Origin: Bolinopsis microptera
Taxonomy: Eukaryota > Ctenophora > Tentaculata > Lobata > Bolinopsidae
Direction of reading: 5' to 3'
DNA length: 64,000 bases
Assembly (NCBI RefSeq): GCF_026151205.1
Contig: NC_087076.1
Location: forward strand, 11,384,902-11,448,901
Below, piece after piece: positions 32,535 to 45,600 of the stretch. Position 1 is the first letter of the stretch, and each line of letters opens with the position of its first letter. The translations under genes and the position numbers were made by a program. Under the pieces are notes generated by a model, which did no database searches, was not told the origin of the DNA, and saw only the letters and a list, made by a program, of their open reading frames with translations.

Positions 32535-35070
32535 ATGAACGGTTTGTTACGGTGTGGAATTCTTCTCATCACATATTTTGGATGTTTGATAGCTTCATGC
32601 TCCAACTCCTGCTGCAACGCCTTCACTAAATTTCAGGTGATTAAAAAATATATTATCTTGTTTGGGGGTCGTTCAAATATTACGTAATCAGCGGAGGGTG
32701 GACGGGGGTTTCCAAATGATTACGCTAGTGTAATTTTGACACAATAGCTATGTGTTAAAATGATTACGGAGGGGGAGGGGGGTTAAAAATTGGCGAAAAA
32801 GTGATTACGTAATATGTGAACAACCCCTTGTTAGCCTTTTTGCCAAAACGTACACTACCTACTACTTTACGTGAAACAGACACCAGGCACCACATTTTAT
32901 AGTCCTTACTTGTCCATATTTAGCATCAGGCCGGATTTTAGACATGTTTTATTGCAGATTTGTTGGGGTAATCGTTTTGGTTGGGGCTTGATCAGGACTT
33001 ATTAAGATAGTTATGGTATCGCTAGTTATGATTTATATAGCAGTTAGCTGATCATCTCAATGAATATTTGATATTATAATGATCAATGATTTCTAGTTTT
33101 GACAGCAGATTCAAAATCTATGATGAAAAGGTTTTCACAGTTAAAGAACATTTAATTTGAATTTGAATTTTGATCGGAGGTACCCTTCAGATCCAAGAAG
33201 ACAAATGTATTTTGACGAAAAGCACACAAAAGTTAACGAGCAAAATAATGCAAGAAATGGGTAAATCCGATAAGAATTTGTTCATATCTCCGAACAGTGT
33301 CGGTAACATCTTGAGGCTTCTACTTCTAGCTTCTCAAGGTATAGTACATGCTTTTTGCGTCCTTTATCTTAAAGTATTCTATATTTACTATTTGCTCTTA
33401 CCATTTCCGCCTCAACTCCAAGAGACTACATGATGAGCCCAACCACACCTGCACTGGTATGCAAGTATTTTACAGAATTTCCTTGCAGGCGTGATTTACC
33501 TGCTTATTATTGGATCACCCGATTAAAAAGAGATTGTAGAGCGACTTCATTAATTTGCCGGCTTTAGAATATCAACATCCATGCCAAGGCCGGTCAAATG
33601 AGATAACATTTCATGTGTGTTTAGTGTTGTGTAATCTTCTAATCAATAACTTTTATTCATTCACTTGTATTCTTCATTTTCCAATATAATATCAATTAGC
33701 GAAGATGTCTAACAGTTGTTTATAAGTATGACACGACGACTGCTGAAATAATACCATGTGTCATCATGCGGTCATAAGTCACAACTTGAACTTCCTATCC
33801 TGTGATCACAATGAGCAATCCTGCTTCCTGATCCTCTTTCTCCTCTCATTCTAAAGTATACGAATATTTCAGGTGAAACTAATGGAGCGCTGAGTCATGC
33901 TCTCTCGTCCCAAGCTATTGACATACACCTTGCCTCTAAATGCCTCGCTGACCGAATCTATGATTCTACGGGAACTGAGACTCTGAACAGCACTAATGAT
34001 TTCTTCATTTCATCTGAGTATAAGGAAAGTGAGAAGACGAGAGAGTATAGGAAAAACGCAGAACATTTGTATCGAGCTTCATTCTACAATTGTAATTTTG
34101 CAAGGAAACCGGACAGGGCACTAAAAAGAATCAACGGAATCGTCGAGAATAAAAGTAACGGTCTCATCAAGAACCTTTTTTCTCCTGGTGATATCAGCAA
34201 CGAGACAAAACTGATCATCGTCAATACAATCGCTTTCAAGTCGAACTGGAAAAATCAGTTTGATAAAACAAAAACCACATATGGCATCTTCAATGTTGAT
34301 GAAGATACTGAGGAATTGGTAAGAAAACTGGTTTTTTTTTATTTTACATAATTTTGGCCCATAATATTAATATGCCTCTACTGGACTACTGGTTCCTGCC
34401 AGAAGAAAGTGAATTGTTGCTGAAAAATGTATTTATAAACAGTCAACTTGAAAGCCGTTTCCGTTATACCCCCATATTTAACTAACCATTCTAATATTTT
34501 CAGACAGAGTTCATGGAAGTGGAAGGAAACTTCTCTCGTGAATGGGTCCAGATACCACAAGGAGCACTAGGTACTGTAGAAGTGGAAATAGTTGACATGC
34601 CCTTTGAGTCCGCTGAGTACAGCATGATGGCAATCCGATACAGCGGCAACCATTTCGGAGACTTGGCTGCTATCGAGAGTTACGTGGCAGATAAAGGCAT
34701 CTTGACGGTCCGGGAGTCGCTCAAAGAGTTCCCCACAGCAATTACCTTCCCCAAGTTTAGGATGGAGTATGACCGGGATCTGAACGAGATCTTCACTCGG
34801 GACACTGGTCTTGGAATAGTATTCTCTCCTCGAGCTGACTACAGCGGGTTCGCAGACGCTCTTTACATCAGCAATATCATCCACAAAGCTGTTATAGAGG
34901 TCTCTGAGGAGGGTACTGTTGCCTCCGGAGCAACTGGAGGCTTCTTTGTTCAGCGCGGCTTCGCCTCCAAAATGAAGTTTGATTGTCCCTTCGTGTTTTA
35001 CATTTATCACTCCTGCGACGGACTGGTTCTTTTCCAGGGCAGATATGCTTATCCTGATTCTACGGACTAA
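32535..35070 (+). CDS. Secreted serpin 1, inhibitory-type hinge, predicted P1 Arg
   Basis: Four exons: 32535-32636, 33191-33338, 33873-34318, 34504-35070; phases agree and the product is about 420 aa. Exon 1 encodes a signal peptide (MNGLLRCGILLITYFGCLIA) and a CC pair. The core shows NLFISPNSVGNILRLLLLAS, INGIVENKSNGLIKNLF, LIIVNTIAFKSNWKNQF, FPKFRMEYDRDLNEIF and DCPFVFYIYH. The reactive-centre hinge EEGTVASGATG has the small residues (P14 Thr, P12-P9 A-S-G-A) needed for loop insertion, so it is probably a functional protease trap. Counting from P17 Glu places Arg at P1 (GFFVQ-R|GF), suggesting a trypsin-like target. It is convergent with serpin 2; intron positions differ, so the pair is not a simple recent duplication. 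Intron 1 carries a MITE. Confidence 0.88.
32665..32827. mobile_element. GGGGTYGTTC MITE in serpin 1 intron 1, 163 bp
   Basis: Ends GGGGTCGTTCAAATATTACG and its inverse (ATATGTGAACAACCCC) form an inverted repeat of about 26 bp. Flanks TTGTTTG / TTGTTAG may be an imperfect target duplication. The interior is G-rich and non-coding. A truncated inverted copy lies at 63012-63135. Confidence 0.7.
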
Positions 35071-36209
35071 TGAACTATAACTGATTTGACTTGCTGAGGA
35101 AGAAACAGATCCACACAATCCCCTCAATTTTGGGAGTATGGCGCTGGAGGACAGTTAATGCTATTTAAGGTCATGTTACCAAGTTTGCAAAGATTAAATT
35201 AGCTCGAGGCACACCTAACGACAGGAGTGTTGTGGGTTCTCACATTTCCAGGCAACCTTAGAGCCGAGAGTTTGAGCGGGACGGTAACCTTGGGCCAGGC
35301 ACGTCTCTATTAGGAGGAGAGGGGCGGGCCCCGCTAGTCGGATGCTGGCACCGCGCTTAAAGTTCTGAGTTCCAACTCTCTTCCTGATCAGCTCACTTCC
35401 GCCGGTGCCACCGCGTACTCGGGCATGGCTGAGACATTTTACACCTTAAATAACTGAAGGATTTGTATTTGTCAATATCTTCTATTTATAATTTTAAAAA
35501 CGCTTAGTAACTGGGAAGTGATGGCCGCAAGTTTGACTGAACAGGACTGACAGTAGGCAATATAAGTGCGTTAATTCCTGGGTGGGGCACGGGTCTCGGA
35601 TCCTTCACCTACACTATGTCATCACCTGTTCTGACTAAAAAATACCATGTCATCTCAGATTCCACAAATTTTACAGTTCGATATTAATGAAATTTTTACG
35701 AAAATACATGACCTATAAGGTCAAAACTGTCACAATATTTTCTCTAATATTGAGAGGGCCAGAAAGGTTTCAAGCTATATAAATTAAACATCATGTGAAA
35801 TGTTTATCAGTCTACTTGACATGACGGATGGCAAGTCAGAAAACCCTTATTTTACCTTTTTAGTCTCAACATTTCAAATATTTGCACACTTATAAGTCAA
35901 CGTCATCAACGACTCAGACTCTGGACTCCATCCCTAAAACATAAATTATATATTGATCAACTTTATTTTCCAAACGCCTATCTGGCCCCAAACGGCAAAA
36001 AAGTTGATAGAAAATGTTAAAAAAGAAATTAAATAAAAAAATTCTCAAATAAATTCAATCATATATTAAACAGTCAAGTGATGTTTTCATGTTTCGGTTT
36101 ATCTTGCTGAATGTCTTGTCTCTTAGCTTAATTTCTGGCTCCGTTCGGTTGAGCTGTACCTAACTCTAAATAGCTGCTATATCTCTAAATCATCCTCTAA
36201 ATCGTTCCC
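35071..36209. other. Convergent intergenic region between the serpins
   Basis: No coding frame. 35215-35440 is conspicuously GC-rich for this window and contains TGGCACCG (35346-35353) inverted at 35403-35410 (CGGTGCCA), a possible structured RNA or old repeat. The rest is AT-rich. Confidence 0.4.
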
Positions 36210-39200
36210 TCATGTCTCATTCTGATTTCTCCCATAGTAGCGCCCTTGGAACAGGACCATGTTGTTGCAAGCATCGTGGATCACGTAGACAAATGGCCGG
36301 TTGACGATGAACTCTTCCTGCTTCTCAAAAGCTCTGATTAGGGTGTAGGAAGTTGCGCCTGCTGCTGTGGTACCTTCTTCAGTTACCTGGCGTGAAATAA
36401 ATTTTATTCATTTTATCACATATAGATAATAATACTCAAATAGATCTTTTAAACTTAAAGTACTTTATTATCACATACTTAATAAATCTTTTAAATTTAA
36501 AGTTAAGTCGTAGTATATTATCACATACTCAAATAAATCTTTTAGATTTAAAGTAAAGTCGCACCATATTATTATTATCAAATACTCAAATAAATCTTTT
36601 AGAATTAAAGTTAAGTCGCACTATTATAACCAAACCAATTTAGCTGAAAACTTCAAACTTTCAATTCCCACATATTGACAAGGACCACTCTGCGGCTAAA
36701 TTTAAACGGAATCCAACCATTGATTTCTGAGATCGATGTAAATGTTTTTTGAAAAAGACTATCAGCTGACTGCAATAGTAATTGTTGCCAAAAGGGTGCA
36801 GTTTGACTTTGCATGTGCAATTTTCTTCAATATTTAAAGCCGGTTATTTCCGTTCGAAGCCTTAATTGTATGATGTGTTCTCTCAAAATAGATACATATC
36901 TTTAAGACTTAAGAACTGCATTTACCAAACGGGTTCGTTACTAAGCTATAAATAACGAATCTCAACATATAAAAAACTATTACCTTTGAAGTCATAGCAT
37001 ATCGAAATCGTTCAAGAGTATGATATTAGTAATAGTAGGCTTGCAGACAAGAAAACCTAGAGTAGCAGTGTTTGTGGTCTCACCTCGATAACGGACTTGT
37101 GGAACATCTTGTTGAAGTGAACGGGATAATCCGTGAATATCCCCTCCAGGTCAGCATCCCTTGAGAAGAGCTTCCTGACTCCCTTGTTGTACAGTGCCCG
37201 GGATATGTCAATCTCTGAAGCGATCTTGAACTTGGGTAGAACCACTCTCAGAGGTCTATCTTGGTCCTCCAGGTAGTGGCTCTTGAAGGCGGGAATTGTG
37301 TGCTGGTTGATGATAGATTCCATGAAGCTGAGCTCTAGTTTCCCTTTCTCAGCCATGAAGATGTACATGTTATACTTGTCGTCTGAGTACGGCAGTTCTA
37401 CAACCTGTGCGTTTTAAAGTGAGTACGTGTTTCTTTGGATTTGAAGATCCAAAGATTCGAATCATAAAATTAATTAATTCCGTTGGAAACCTTATGTTTG
37501 AGTGACAGGTGCAGATTTCCTACAATTGCAGAGTTATGTTAATACATAAGTTTACTCTATTCAGTGCACCGCGGTGTTTACAAAAAGATTTCGTCATGGG
37601 AAACAATCTAAATTATCATGATCGTCTCCGGTCGCCCTTAATTTCGAAACTGGCGTCTATTAACTTTTAAAACTATTTGTTTACTCCTATCGGCAGGGCA
37701 TGTCTACCTCTGTAAAATTTTGTATCGCTCTGATAACACCTAAGATCTTATAATCCTAAGAGTAAGAATACTCTGTGACTGTGAGTGGACATAGTTTACG
37801 AGTGCTTGATATGACTTCCCCATCGCCATAAATAACTTATAATATGTATAATAACTTATAATATGGTGCCAAGTATGTTTTAGAATGTTTTATGACAGCT
37901 GAAAAATCTAAGGACGGTAAATGGCATGAAACCAATGTAAGGCCTTGAATTTTGATGTTATGATAATATCTTATCAAATGTATGAAAATTAGAAATAGCT
38001 TTTAAAACAACGGCTGTCAGTGTCGTCGTTTACTAGACAGAACTATGATATCTGTTATATATCAACATAACAGAAAGGATCTTGACGAAGGGCATTTTGA
38101 GTCTGAAGAATTCATTACAAAACCTTGTCTCGGTATCTAGGCAGAGAATTAGATAGATCCTTGTTCTATGAGTAAACAAAGCATTCATAAATTAGGGGCA
38201 GATTTGTGTCCTTTGCTTTAGAGTTTAGCCCTCGAATAAGATTAAGATTTGTATGGTTAGTCTTACTTGTGAATGGGTTCACACCATCAGATCTCAATGG
38301 CAAGAATTTAGAAACCGATTCAGCTTTTGTCCCCATAAAAAGGGCAGTGTTTACCTTCACTGATCTTTGATTTGTTTAATTTATGCGAGTGAAACGTTTC
38401 AAATTGAGTTAACGTTTCCTATTTGAAGGTATTGTGATTTAAATAAATTTCTGTTCGTATTGTACGTATTTTATTTTTTGGGGAAAATACCTATGTTATT
38501 GTTAGCACGTATTTTGAAATCCGGCTAGCAATTTTTCACCCTTGGAGTGGAAATTTTCAGTCACCCTGGCAATGATATCGCTGAATCCTAGACCTCATTT
38601 ACGTCGTGCAATGGTTTACGCAGCTATGTTGATTGTTGAGTTGATAGTAGGCACATTTAACTACTTAACCCTAACTTAATTAGTTCTGTAGTTCTAGAAG
38701 GTAGATATATTATTCTATCCAGTTTCAATATCATGTTTCTTACCATTTGTTAAACAATAAATATACATCGATCGTAAGATTAATAAAATAATTACTCTCT
38801 TACCTTGAGATTGTCGCCGTAGTATCTGAACTTGGATATGGTGATTGTGCGGAAGAGGCCCTCTATAGTCATCATGGGAACGTTTATGTGTTGTCGGGGA
38901 GCGGGGAAGAAGGCACCCTGGCGGGTGAGGGAGGTGTTAAACTGCTGTTTCCACCGTCCTTTGAACACTATGGTGTTAACATACATCAGCTTTGTAGCAT
39001 CCCATCTGACAGTGAAAGCGAAAGTCAAAATATGAACATAATGCGAAATTTAGACTTAGAAGGATGTGCCCCTGTTTCTGTTTATATTGACTTGACCTAT
39101 GGATAATTTCTGTTTGTTATCTAAAAGTTAAACTTGAGATGCTACCTCCATCTCCTTATTTCACATGTATTCAGGGTGACCTCGCTTATTTTACAGTTTT

Positions 39201-41532
39201 CACTACGCATTATAGAGTTTTGCTAGCAAGAAAGGAAATTAATCCATTTTTGTCATACAGATGAAACGTGCAGATATGAGATGAGCAATTTGATGGCAAA
39301 ACAAATCAACCGCTTAATTATTAATATTAATGAAAAGGCCTACGGTTCGTCATTCAAACCTGTTCATGAAATCGCTGACAATCCCATTGGTTTTCTCTTC
39401 CACGAATTTATTGACTGCCTTCCAGGCTGTTGGAGGGTCTTTAGAAAAGGGGACCCCCTGGACGTCCGAATCGTAGTAATATTTCAGCTCCTTGGCGAAC
39501 ACAGGGTCCAGACCCTTCATGAGGTATTCATCTGCAAAGAGTCTGCTTGCTACCAGGACTGTTGCGTTAGACTCCTGAGAGGAGAGGTGGTAAACAGTGG
39601 CTTAGGTGGCGGTTACTTCATTAATTATCTACACCCTGGCCATTTGAACATGGCTGGCTTGTCTAAATCCATTGACAAAGTATCTGATTAGACGTTGTTA
39701 ACTATGAAGTTTCATGTGAGTCAGAGGATTGCAAGAATTGCAAAATTCCAGTTTTACATCGTACAAATTTATAATCTCGGGATCGTGCTATTTTTCTAGA
39801 CCAGGTGTTATCATTGAGTAATTTCCTGCTCAAGCTGCATGCAGGAAGCTGTACCCCATTACCTGTTGGAAGGAGTCCAAGCTGCATTTCATTATCTCGT
39901 GATTTCGGTTGGCGCTGAATTTGAGCTGCGAATCAATCTCTAATTTTGTTATACCTCTGGCTCCAAGGGAGAGTGCCTGCAATAAAAAGGGTGAGCCGTG
40001 AGAATTATCTTCACCAGACTGTGAACGCTTGGAATATTTCTAATACTCCATTTTATTTCAGGATAGGTCATTACCGAATCATTTATAGCATTATTAGATC
40101 TACTTACAAAACACAATCCAATTTAGTTCCGATAAAACTATTAGAAATCGTTTTTAAAGGGAATGAAAAAAATTAAAGCATTTTTTCACAAATAAATTGC
40201 CTTTTCCGTCTATTATAAATATATCGACCACAAATCGAAAAAATAGGCAATTAAATTTAAGGATATTATATTGCTTCACAAGTTGTATATCTATGTAATT
40301 GTGTCCATTTCTAACAAGATTACAGACATTTTGTATTTATTTGGAAGTTCGTTGGACCTTTATTGCTCAATTTATAATGATCACCCACCTATATTTTCTC
40401 TCAATTCGCGAGGCCAAAAATCGGTTTTTCGCTGATAATTGGAAAAGCAAGTGTTGTAGGGCATATGTTGCTTCATTAATTGTATATAAATGTGCTAGTT
40501 GCAGCTATTTTTCACCTGTGCAGAAGTCTGTAACACCTTCCGAACGAAGTTAGAAAAGTTGACCAAAAATACCAACGACTTTCAATTTCTTCCAAAAATT
40601 TAAATATCTCGATTCGTGATGGCATGGTATGAGCACTTTCAAACTGTAATTCTATTCGCCTGCCATAATGTGACCATTGCAGTCATTTTTCACCTGATCC
40701 TATTGAGCTTCCGAGTGCCTTCCTTATGGCAGAAAAAAAGTTTAAATTTTGTTTGTAGGCGCATGGAGAAAATATTTTCTAGCTAGTTGTGCCCATCAGA
40801 TCTACTTTTACAACTCTTTGAGGTGGTTCCTGGGACTATGGACAACACATTCCTGCACAGAAATGCTTGTGACAAATTTACTCCCCGAAAATATCCATAA
40901 TACCCTAACTATAAGTAGAATACTCATTTTCATGATTCATATTTCCGGGCGAATGGCGACATGATAATTTTGTTCAAGTTGAAGTTTGGAACACAAGTGC
41001 CATTGTTTTCGTAATTTAATGAACGATTAACTTATTACAGATATGCTGAGTGCTGACGTCGAAAAGTGATAGATATCAGGCAGAATGAGACGGAAACTCA
41101 GATGGCTGAAGATTTCCGCGGGTATAATATTTAGTAGGAGCTCTTTAAATGTATAATATTACAGAACTATAACCTATTTATACTTATAGATCGCTTATAA
41201 TTAGTAGGCGGTCGGGTTTCGCTGGTGGTGAGGATGTGATGGGCTAGCTTGTAATTTGTAGCACCCGGTATAAACAAATATAAGAGGAAACTAGAACTGA
41301 CCTGTAGCACACTGATGATGCTGTAGGGTGATAAAGCCACGTCTACTGGTCCCGCATGTCTTACGTGTTCTCCAATCAGCTCATATGCGAATTGGTGGGA
41401 TATTCTTGCCATGGCGTTGTAGGCTGAGTGAGTCGCTCCGCAACAGAGCTCTTTCTTTTTGTTGAGATTCCTGGGTCTGCTGACCACACCCACGAGGAGA
41501 ACTGACAGGACAAGGAACAAGGTTTGTGACAT
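36210..41532 (-). CDS. Secreted serpin 2, inhibitory-type hinge
   Basis: Six exons on the minus strand: 41302-41532, 39863-39976, 39360-39574, 38804-39005, 37084-37404, 36210-36386; every junction is GT-AG and in phase, giving about 419 aa. It starts with a signal peptide (MSQTLFLVLSVLLVGVVS), then a basic stretch and a CC pair as in serpin 1. Core blocks: VALSPYSIISVLQ, AWKAVNKFVEEKTNGIVSDF, LMYVNTIVFKGRWKQQF, LPKFKIASEIDISRAL and NRPFVYVIHD. The hinge EEGTTAAGAT is of the inhibitory form. Counting 17 residues places Ala at P1 with Arg at P2 (LIRA|F); a one-residue shorter loop would make Arg P1. The predicted target class is therefore uncertain. Introns interrupt at positions different from serpin 1. 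It acts outside the cell as a suicide protease inhibitor. Confidence 0.88.
36436..36625. repeat. Degenerate minisatellite in serpin 2 intron 5
   Basis: Four units of about 47-57 bp, each with TCAAATARATCTTTTA and TTAAAGTTAAGTCG-like words, separated by TATTATCA. Confidence 0.7.
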
Positions 41533-42157
41533 AACTGAAACAATAATAGCACACTTAATGACATCTTCTCTCTCTGTATCTAAAATTAGGTCAGAACGTA
41601 ATTAGAATATTTTTTTAAATATGAAAATTGTTATCATTTTACGATACAGCACGACGAAAATAAAAGAAATTTGTCTCGTTTAGCATGCTATTGTCGTCTG
41701 TTCATGAACGACTAGTATATCTTTGTGAAACTAAAGGTAATTCTTAATGGGGTTACGTAACACGGCCACTACAAAGCAAATAAACGTAAAAACCACTACA
41801 ACATAACCACCTCAAAAGTGTACTGTGGAGAACCCTAGATCTGTGGCCGCATCTCCTGTCCCCTAGCACCTCGGTATTACATCATGGTTCCGTTCCTACG
41901 TCACAAATTGAATAGTCTATTGACGGATTATTGGCAGACCAAGGTCTTATTTGAGCATGCTCCTCCTCCTACACTCTACGTCACACAGCCAATAAGTGAG
42001 TTATAGCGTCATGTAATTCAACCTCATCACTTGACCCCAGCTTCACTACTAAAGCACCAATTACTTCACCTTCACTTCACCTGCTCGAGTTACGACAGGA
42101 CAACACGAGCTGAGTGATTATGTAATTGTTGCGACCGTGCGACTGCAGGCCAGCATC
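41533..42157. promoter_or_regulatory. Intergenic with possible promoter: two CTACGTCAC sites and a CCAAT box
   Basis: CTACGTCAC occurs at about 41896 and 41975 (CRE-like half-sites), followed closely by AGCCAATAAG. The region is more GC-rich than its surroundings and precedes the short ATG exon at 42158. It also lies upstream of serpin 2 on the other strand, so it could serve either direction. Confidence 0.35.
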
Positions 42158-42197
42158 ATGCCGCCTCGTGGACGCTTCGGGAGTACAAGAAGTATTG
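42158..42197 (+). CDS. Possible short first coding exon (unidentified)
   Basis: An ATG after the CRE/CCAAT-like region opens 13 codons (MPPRGRFGSTRSI) and reaches a GT donor in phase 1 (ATTG|GTAACT). No partner exon was identified. The separate 128-codon frame at 42260-42646 would lie in the intron and shows no domain. Confidence 0.25.
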
Positions 42198-42646
42198 GTA
42201 ACTGTTGACGAGTTGTCACTACTGGAAAAACATAAACACGATATGGAGATATTCCTATAATGAGACGGACTATATGTGTTCCATTATTTAATAGTAACTA
42301 TATTGTGGTATGCCCTTATTATGCCATGCAGCCCATCCCAGATTCCTACCTGAAACCCTGCTATTTTCATAAACTCAACCTGTCTGTGCCTCCTTACTTA
42401 CTTACTTTGCTGCAATCAGTGGGCGTGAAGAAATATCTATTTCCCGCATACTTTATTAAGTGCACATTTAAAGGGAGTAAGAGGGTCTATAGACAGTCAC
42501 CAGTTAGAATGAACAGGAGTGGGTCCAAGTTGCTACAAGTGCTGAGTTTTGAAAGTGTGCTAACAATCCTGTATGCTAATGATCCGGGTATCCTGACAGC
42601 TTATGAAGCCGCAGCAGGGCAGGTGGAACGTGTTGAACTATGTTAG

Positions 42647-45600
42647 AACCTCGTTGCTTTTTTGTCGTTAAACGTGCTTACTGCGGCCGATGATTTCAAG
42701 AATGGAGCTCTTTTTAGCAGAATGTGGCCCAATATTCCCGATATTTCGCCTCATGATAACAATTTCTGACGCTATTGTTTGTAGAACAATCTGGACCTTG
42801 TAAGATTCTAAAAGATGGAAATATTTATACGTTGTCATTGTCAGATCACGCATAGCTCGGTCTTGATTAGCTCCAGAAAATTCTCCAAGCTACTCTGCTG
42901 ATTATATTGACACGCCTTGACACGCCCACGCATCATTTATTCGCATCATTTCTTCATATTCAATAAGTTATGTGAACTTATGTCACTCACTATTTTCCTT
43001 ATGGGGCTTAATTATTTTGCATACATGAGCTATGATAACGGCCGTTTACCGACGTCCAAAACTGACTAAATCTCGAATTGTGGAACCTAAAAATCTGGAC
43101 CCTAAAAATGGCTGCGGAATCTGGAATACCTATAAAACTTGGAGGACCCTCCAAAATATGAAGTCGTAAAGAGGCACCTGCCACCTACTCACATTGATAG
43201 GCCTCTAAAAGTCCCTTAAACCTGGAGAGTGGAGAGCCTATTAGGAGAGACCATGAGTGGTCTTGTTCTAGCCTATACTTATAGAAGTCTTTAGAGCCTT
43301 GTGGAGTGTTCTGAGTTAAAGAGAGAGGCACCTAGGAAGATCCTCTAGTATTAGAAGCTTTACAAGTTTTATAACCTGGAGGGTTAGTAAAATATCGAGA
43401 AGTTTCTAAAACATGGATTACTCTCTAGAACCTGAAATGTCTCTAGAACCTGAAATGGTTTCACATCCTTGATAGACCTATTATAGGATACTCTAACCTG
43501 GAGCTATCATACTCTAGAGAGGCATACACAAACTATAAAAGTAACAAATTAGAGAGATCTTAAAAACTGGAAGGGTTTCTGCAGCCTAGAGAGTTCTCTA
43601 GAGTGATGAGAGGTATCTTAATCTAAACCCTAGACAGGCATCAGCTAGATCAGGGATCACAAAAGTTTGCGCAATGGATAACGTGACATCTGCTAATAAT
43701 GCAATAAAGTCCAATTACCATTGCATGACTTCCTGCAGGCATATATTTACGCCTGGAAACTATGAACTGTGATACAACACGATGTAAACTATTTGGCAAC
43801 GACCTGAGCGTGTTGTGCCATGCCGCGAATTTGAGACAAGATGTGAAAGATTTTACTTTTATTAACGGTAAATTGTGGGTTTTTCTCCAAACTGCAGTCT
43901 GTATCTTATCGGTGACTATACGTACTCGAACATAACTATGATTTTATCATAAGGAATGTTAGGAACAATGTATCCTAGAGCTTCTGTTACATTATTAGAT
44001 CTGGAGAGTCCTTATCAGCCTAACTTTGTTACTTTCAAGGCGTTCCAAATTGAAATATCCTCTAATAACTAATGGCTTAAATGAATTACACATCAGTATA
44101 GTTTGTTTCAACCGCAACCCGATGAGTTGTGTCAGTTTGTGTCATTATTGGTAATAAAGTAAATGCGGACAGCTAAAATATCCCATTTTTAGCACGGCAT
44201 CCGCATACCTATTATGTAGCTTCCTAAATTTTGCCGGCCGAAATTACTGCTTAGCTGCCAGACTTTAATCAACTGAATACAAATCTTAATTAAAATTATA
44301 AAAATTCCTTTCATTTCGTCTTTAGAACAGTTACTAAGTTATAGTCTGTATACGACAAAGTTCATGTTCACTAAATCGTTTATTTTTAAAATAGCTGTCG
44401 TAACAATTAATAAATAATACACATTTAGGAAATTGTTAATATTTGGAATGTTTCCTTACTTTTCCAAAATTATGAGTTCAAATAGCAAACTTTAACTAGC
44501 GGAATGAAGTTTGAGTGATTGCGTGGAAATTGTTGGCATAGTTTGACGGACCGTATAAAATATCTGATGAGTATTCGATCGTAAAACGATTAGAAATGAA
44601 GTGGAAATTTGGTTAGTCTGCCACTGAGTATCCTGAGCATTCATTTCATGAGAAGGCGTGTGCTATAGGTTACCGATTTGCCAGTGCTTCAGCACTAACA
44701 ATAACATATCAATTGATATATTCAAATTTACTGAGATCATTGCTTTGGACAGGAAACTTTTCGTGGAGATAAATTCTTAAAATTTCTGGGATGCTCTGCT
44801 TATCTTCATTCTGCTTATTGATTATGTTAAGGCCCTGAATCACTATGAGTATAAATTTCTCGGAGATATTAGGCCATAAAACATAGAGTTCATTTGAAAT
44901 TGAGCGGAATTATAATTTCAAACCCAATACATCGCCCCTAAAAACATCTCTATCCAGTAATTCCAGCACTAATTCCAATGATGGGCGTGGTGCATCACAG
45001 AGAAGATATCGGTTTCACGGAAATGCAAGGATTGGCGCCCAATTATGGTAATTCTTTGCATTCCTTAGAATGACGCCATTAGTTAATAGTTATGGTGACA
45101 ATATTTTTCAAGGCTTTACGTTTAAATCTAAAGCACCTCCCAATACGTTCTCGACGTAATCATCAAAATGTTTTAATTAATCGAGCACTTAAGTAAAATG
45201 TCTGACATGGTGTTGACAGATGTGATAATAATATAAGTACTTCTAACTCAATGAAGCTAGATTCTAGAAGTAGTGTGGGTTATTTTGAATCCAGTTAGAA
45301 ACACATTTAATTGTCGTGAGTTTGCAGTAGGGACGGAATACCACTAGAATTTATTGTATTGATTACACCAATTTAGACTTTCAGACCTTTGATCTTCCCT
45401 GTTAAGTGCAATGGACCATTGTACAAAGTGAATAATTTATATTCAGATACCCTCCTCAATGCCTGTATAAGCTCATAGAAACATCTAGAAGTTTTCCAAA
45501 GAGTCATCATTCTGCCGTTCCAGTCTAGTTGGCCGCCCTTATACATTTACAAATCATCGTTTCCCTTGACCTGATCTGGAAGTTTCCATCCTTCATTTAG

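Noticed and set aside
42260..42646. 128-codon plus-strand frame as a gene
   Set aside because: No recognised motif, no good promoter directly upstream, and ordinary codon-free composition. It could be a real orphan but is not supported.
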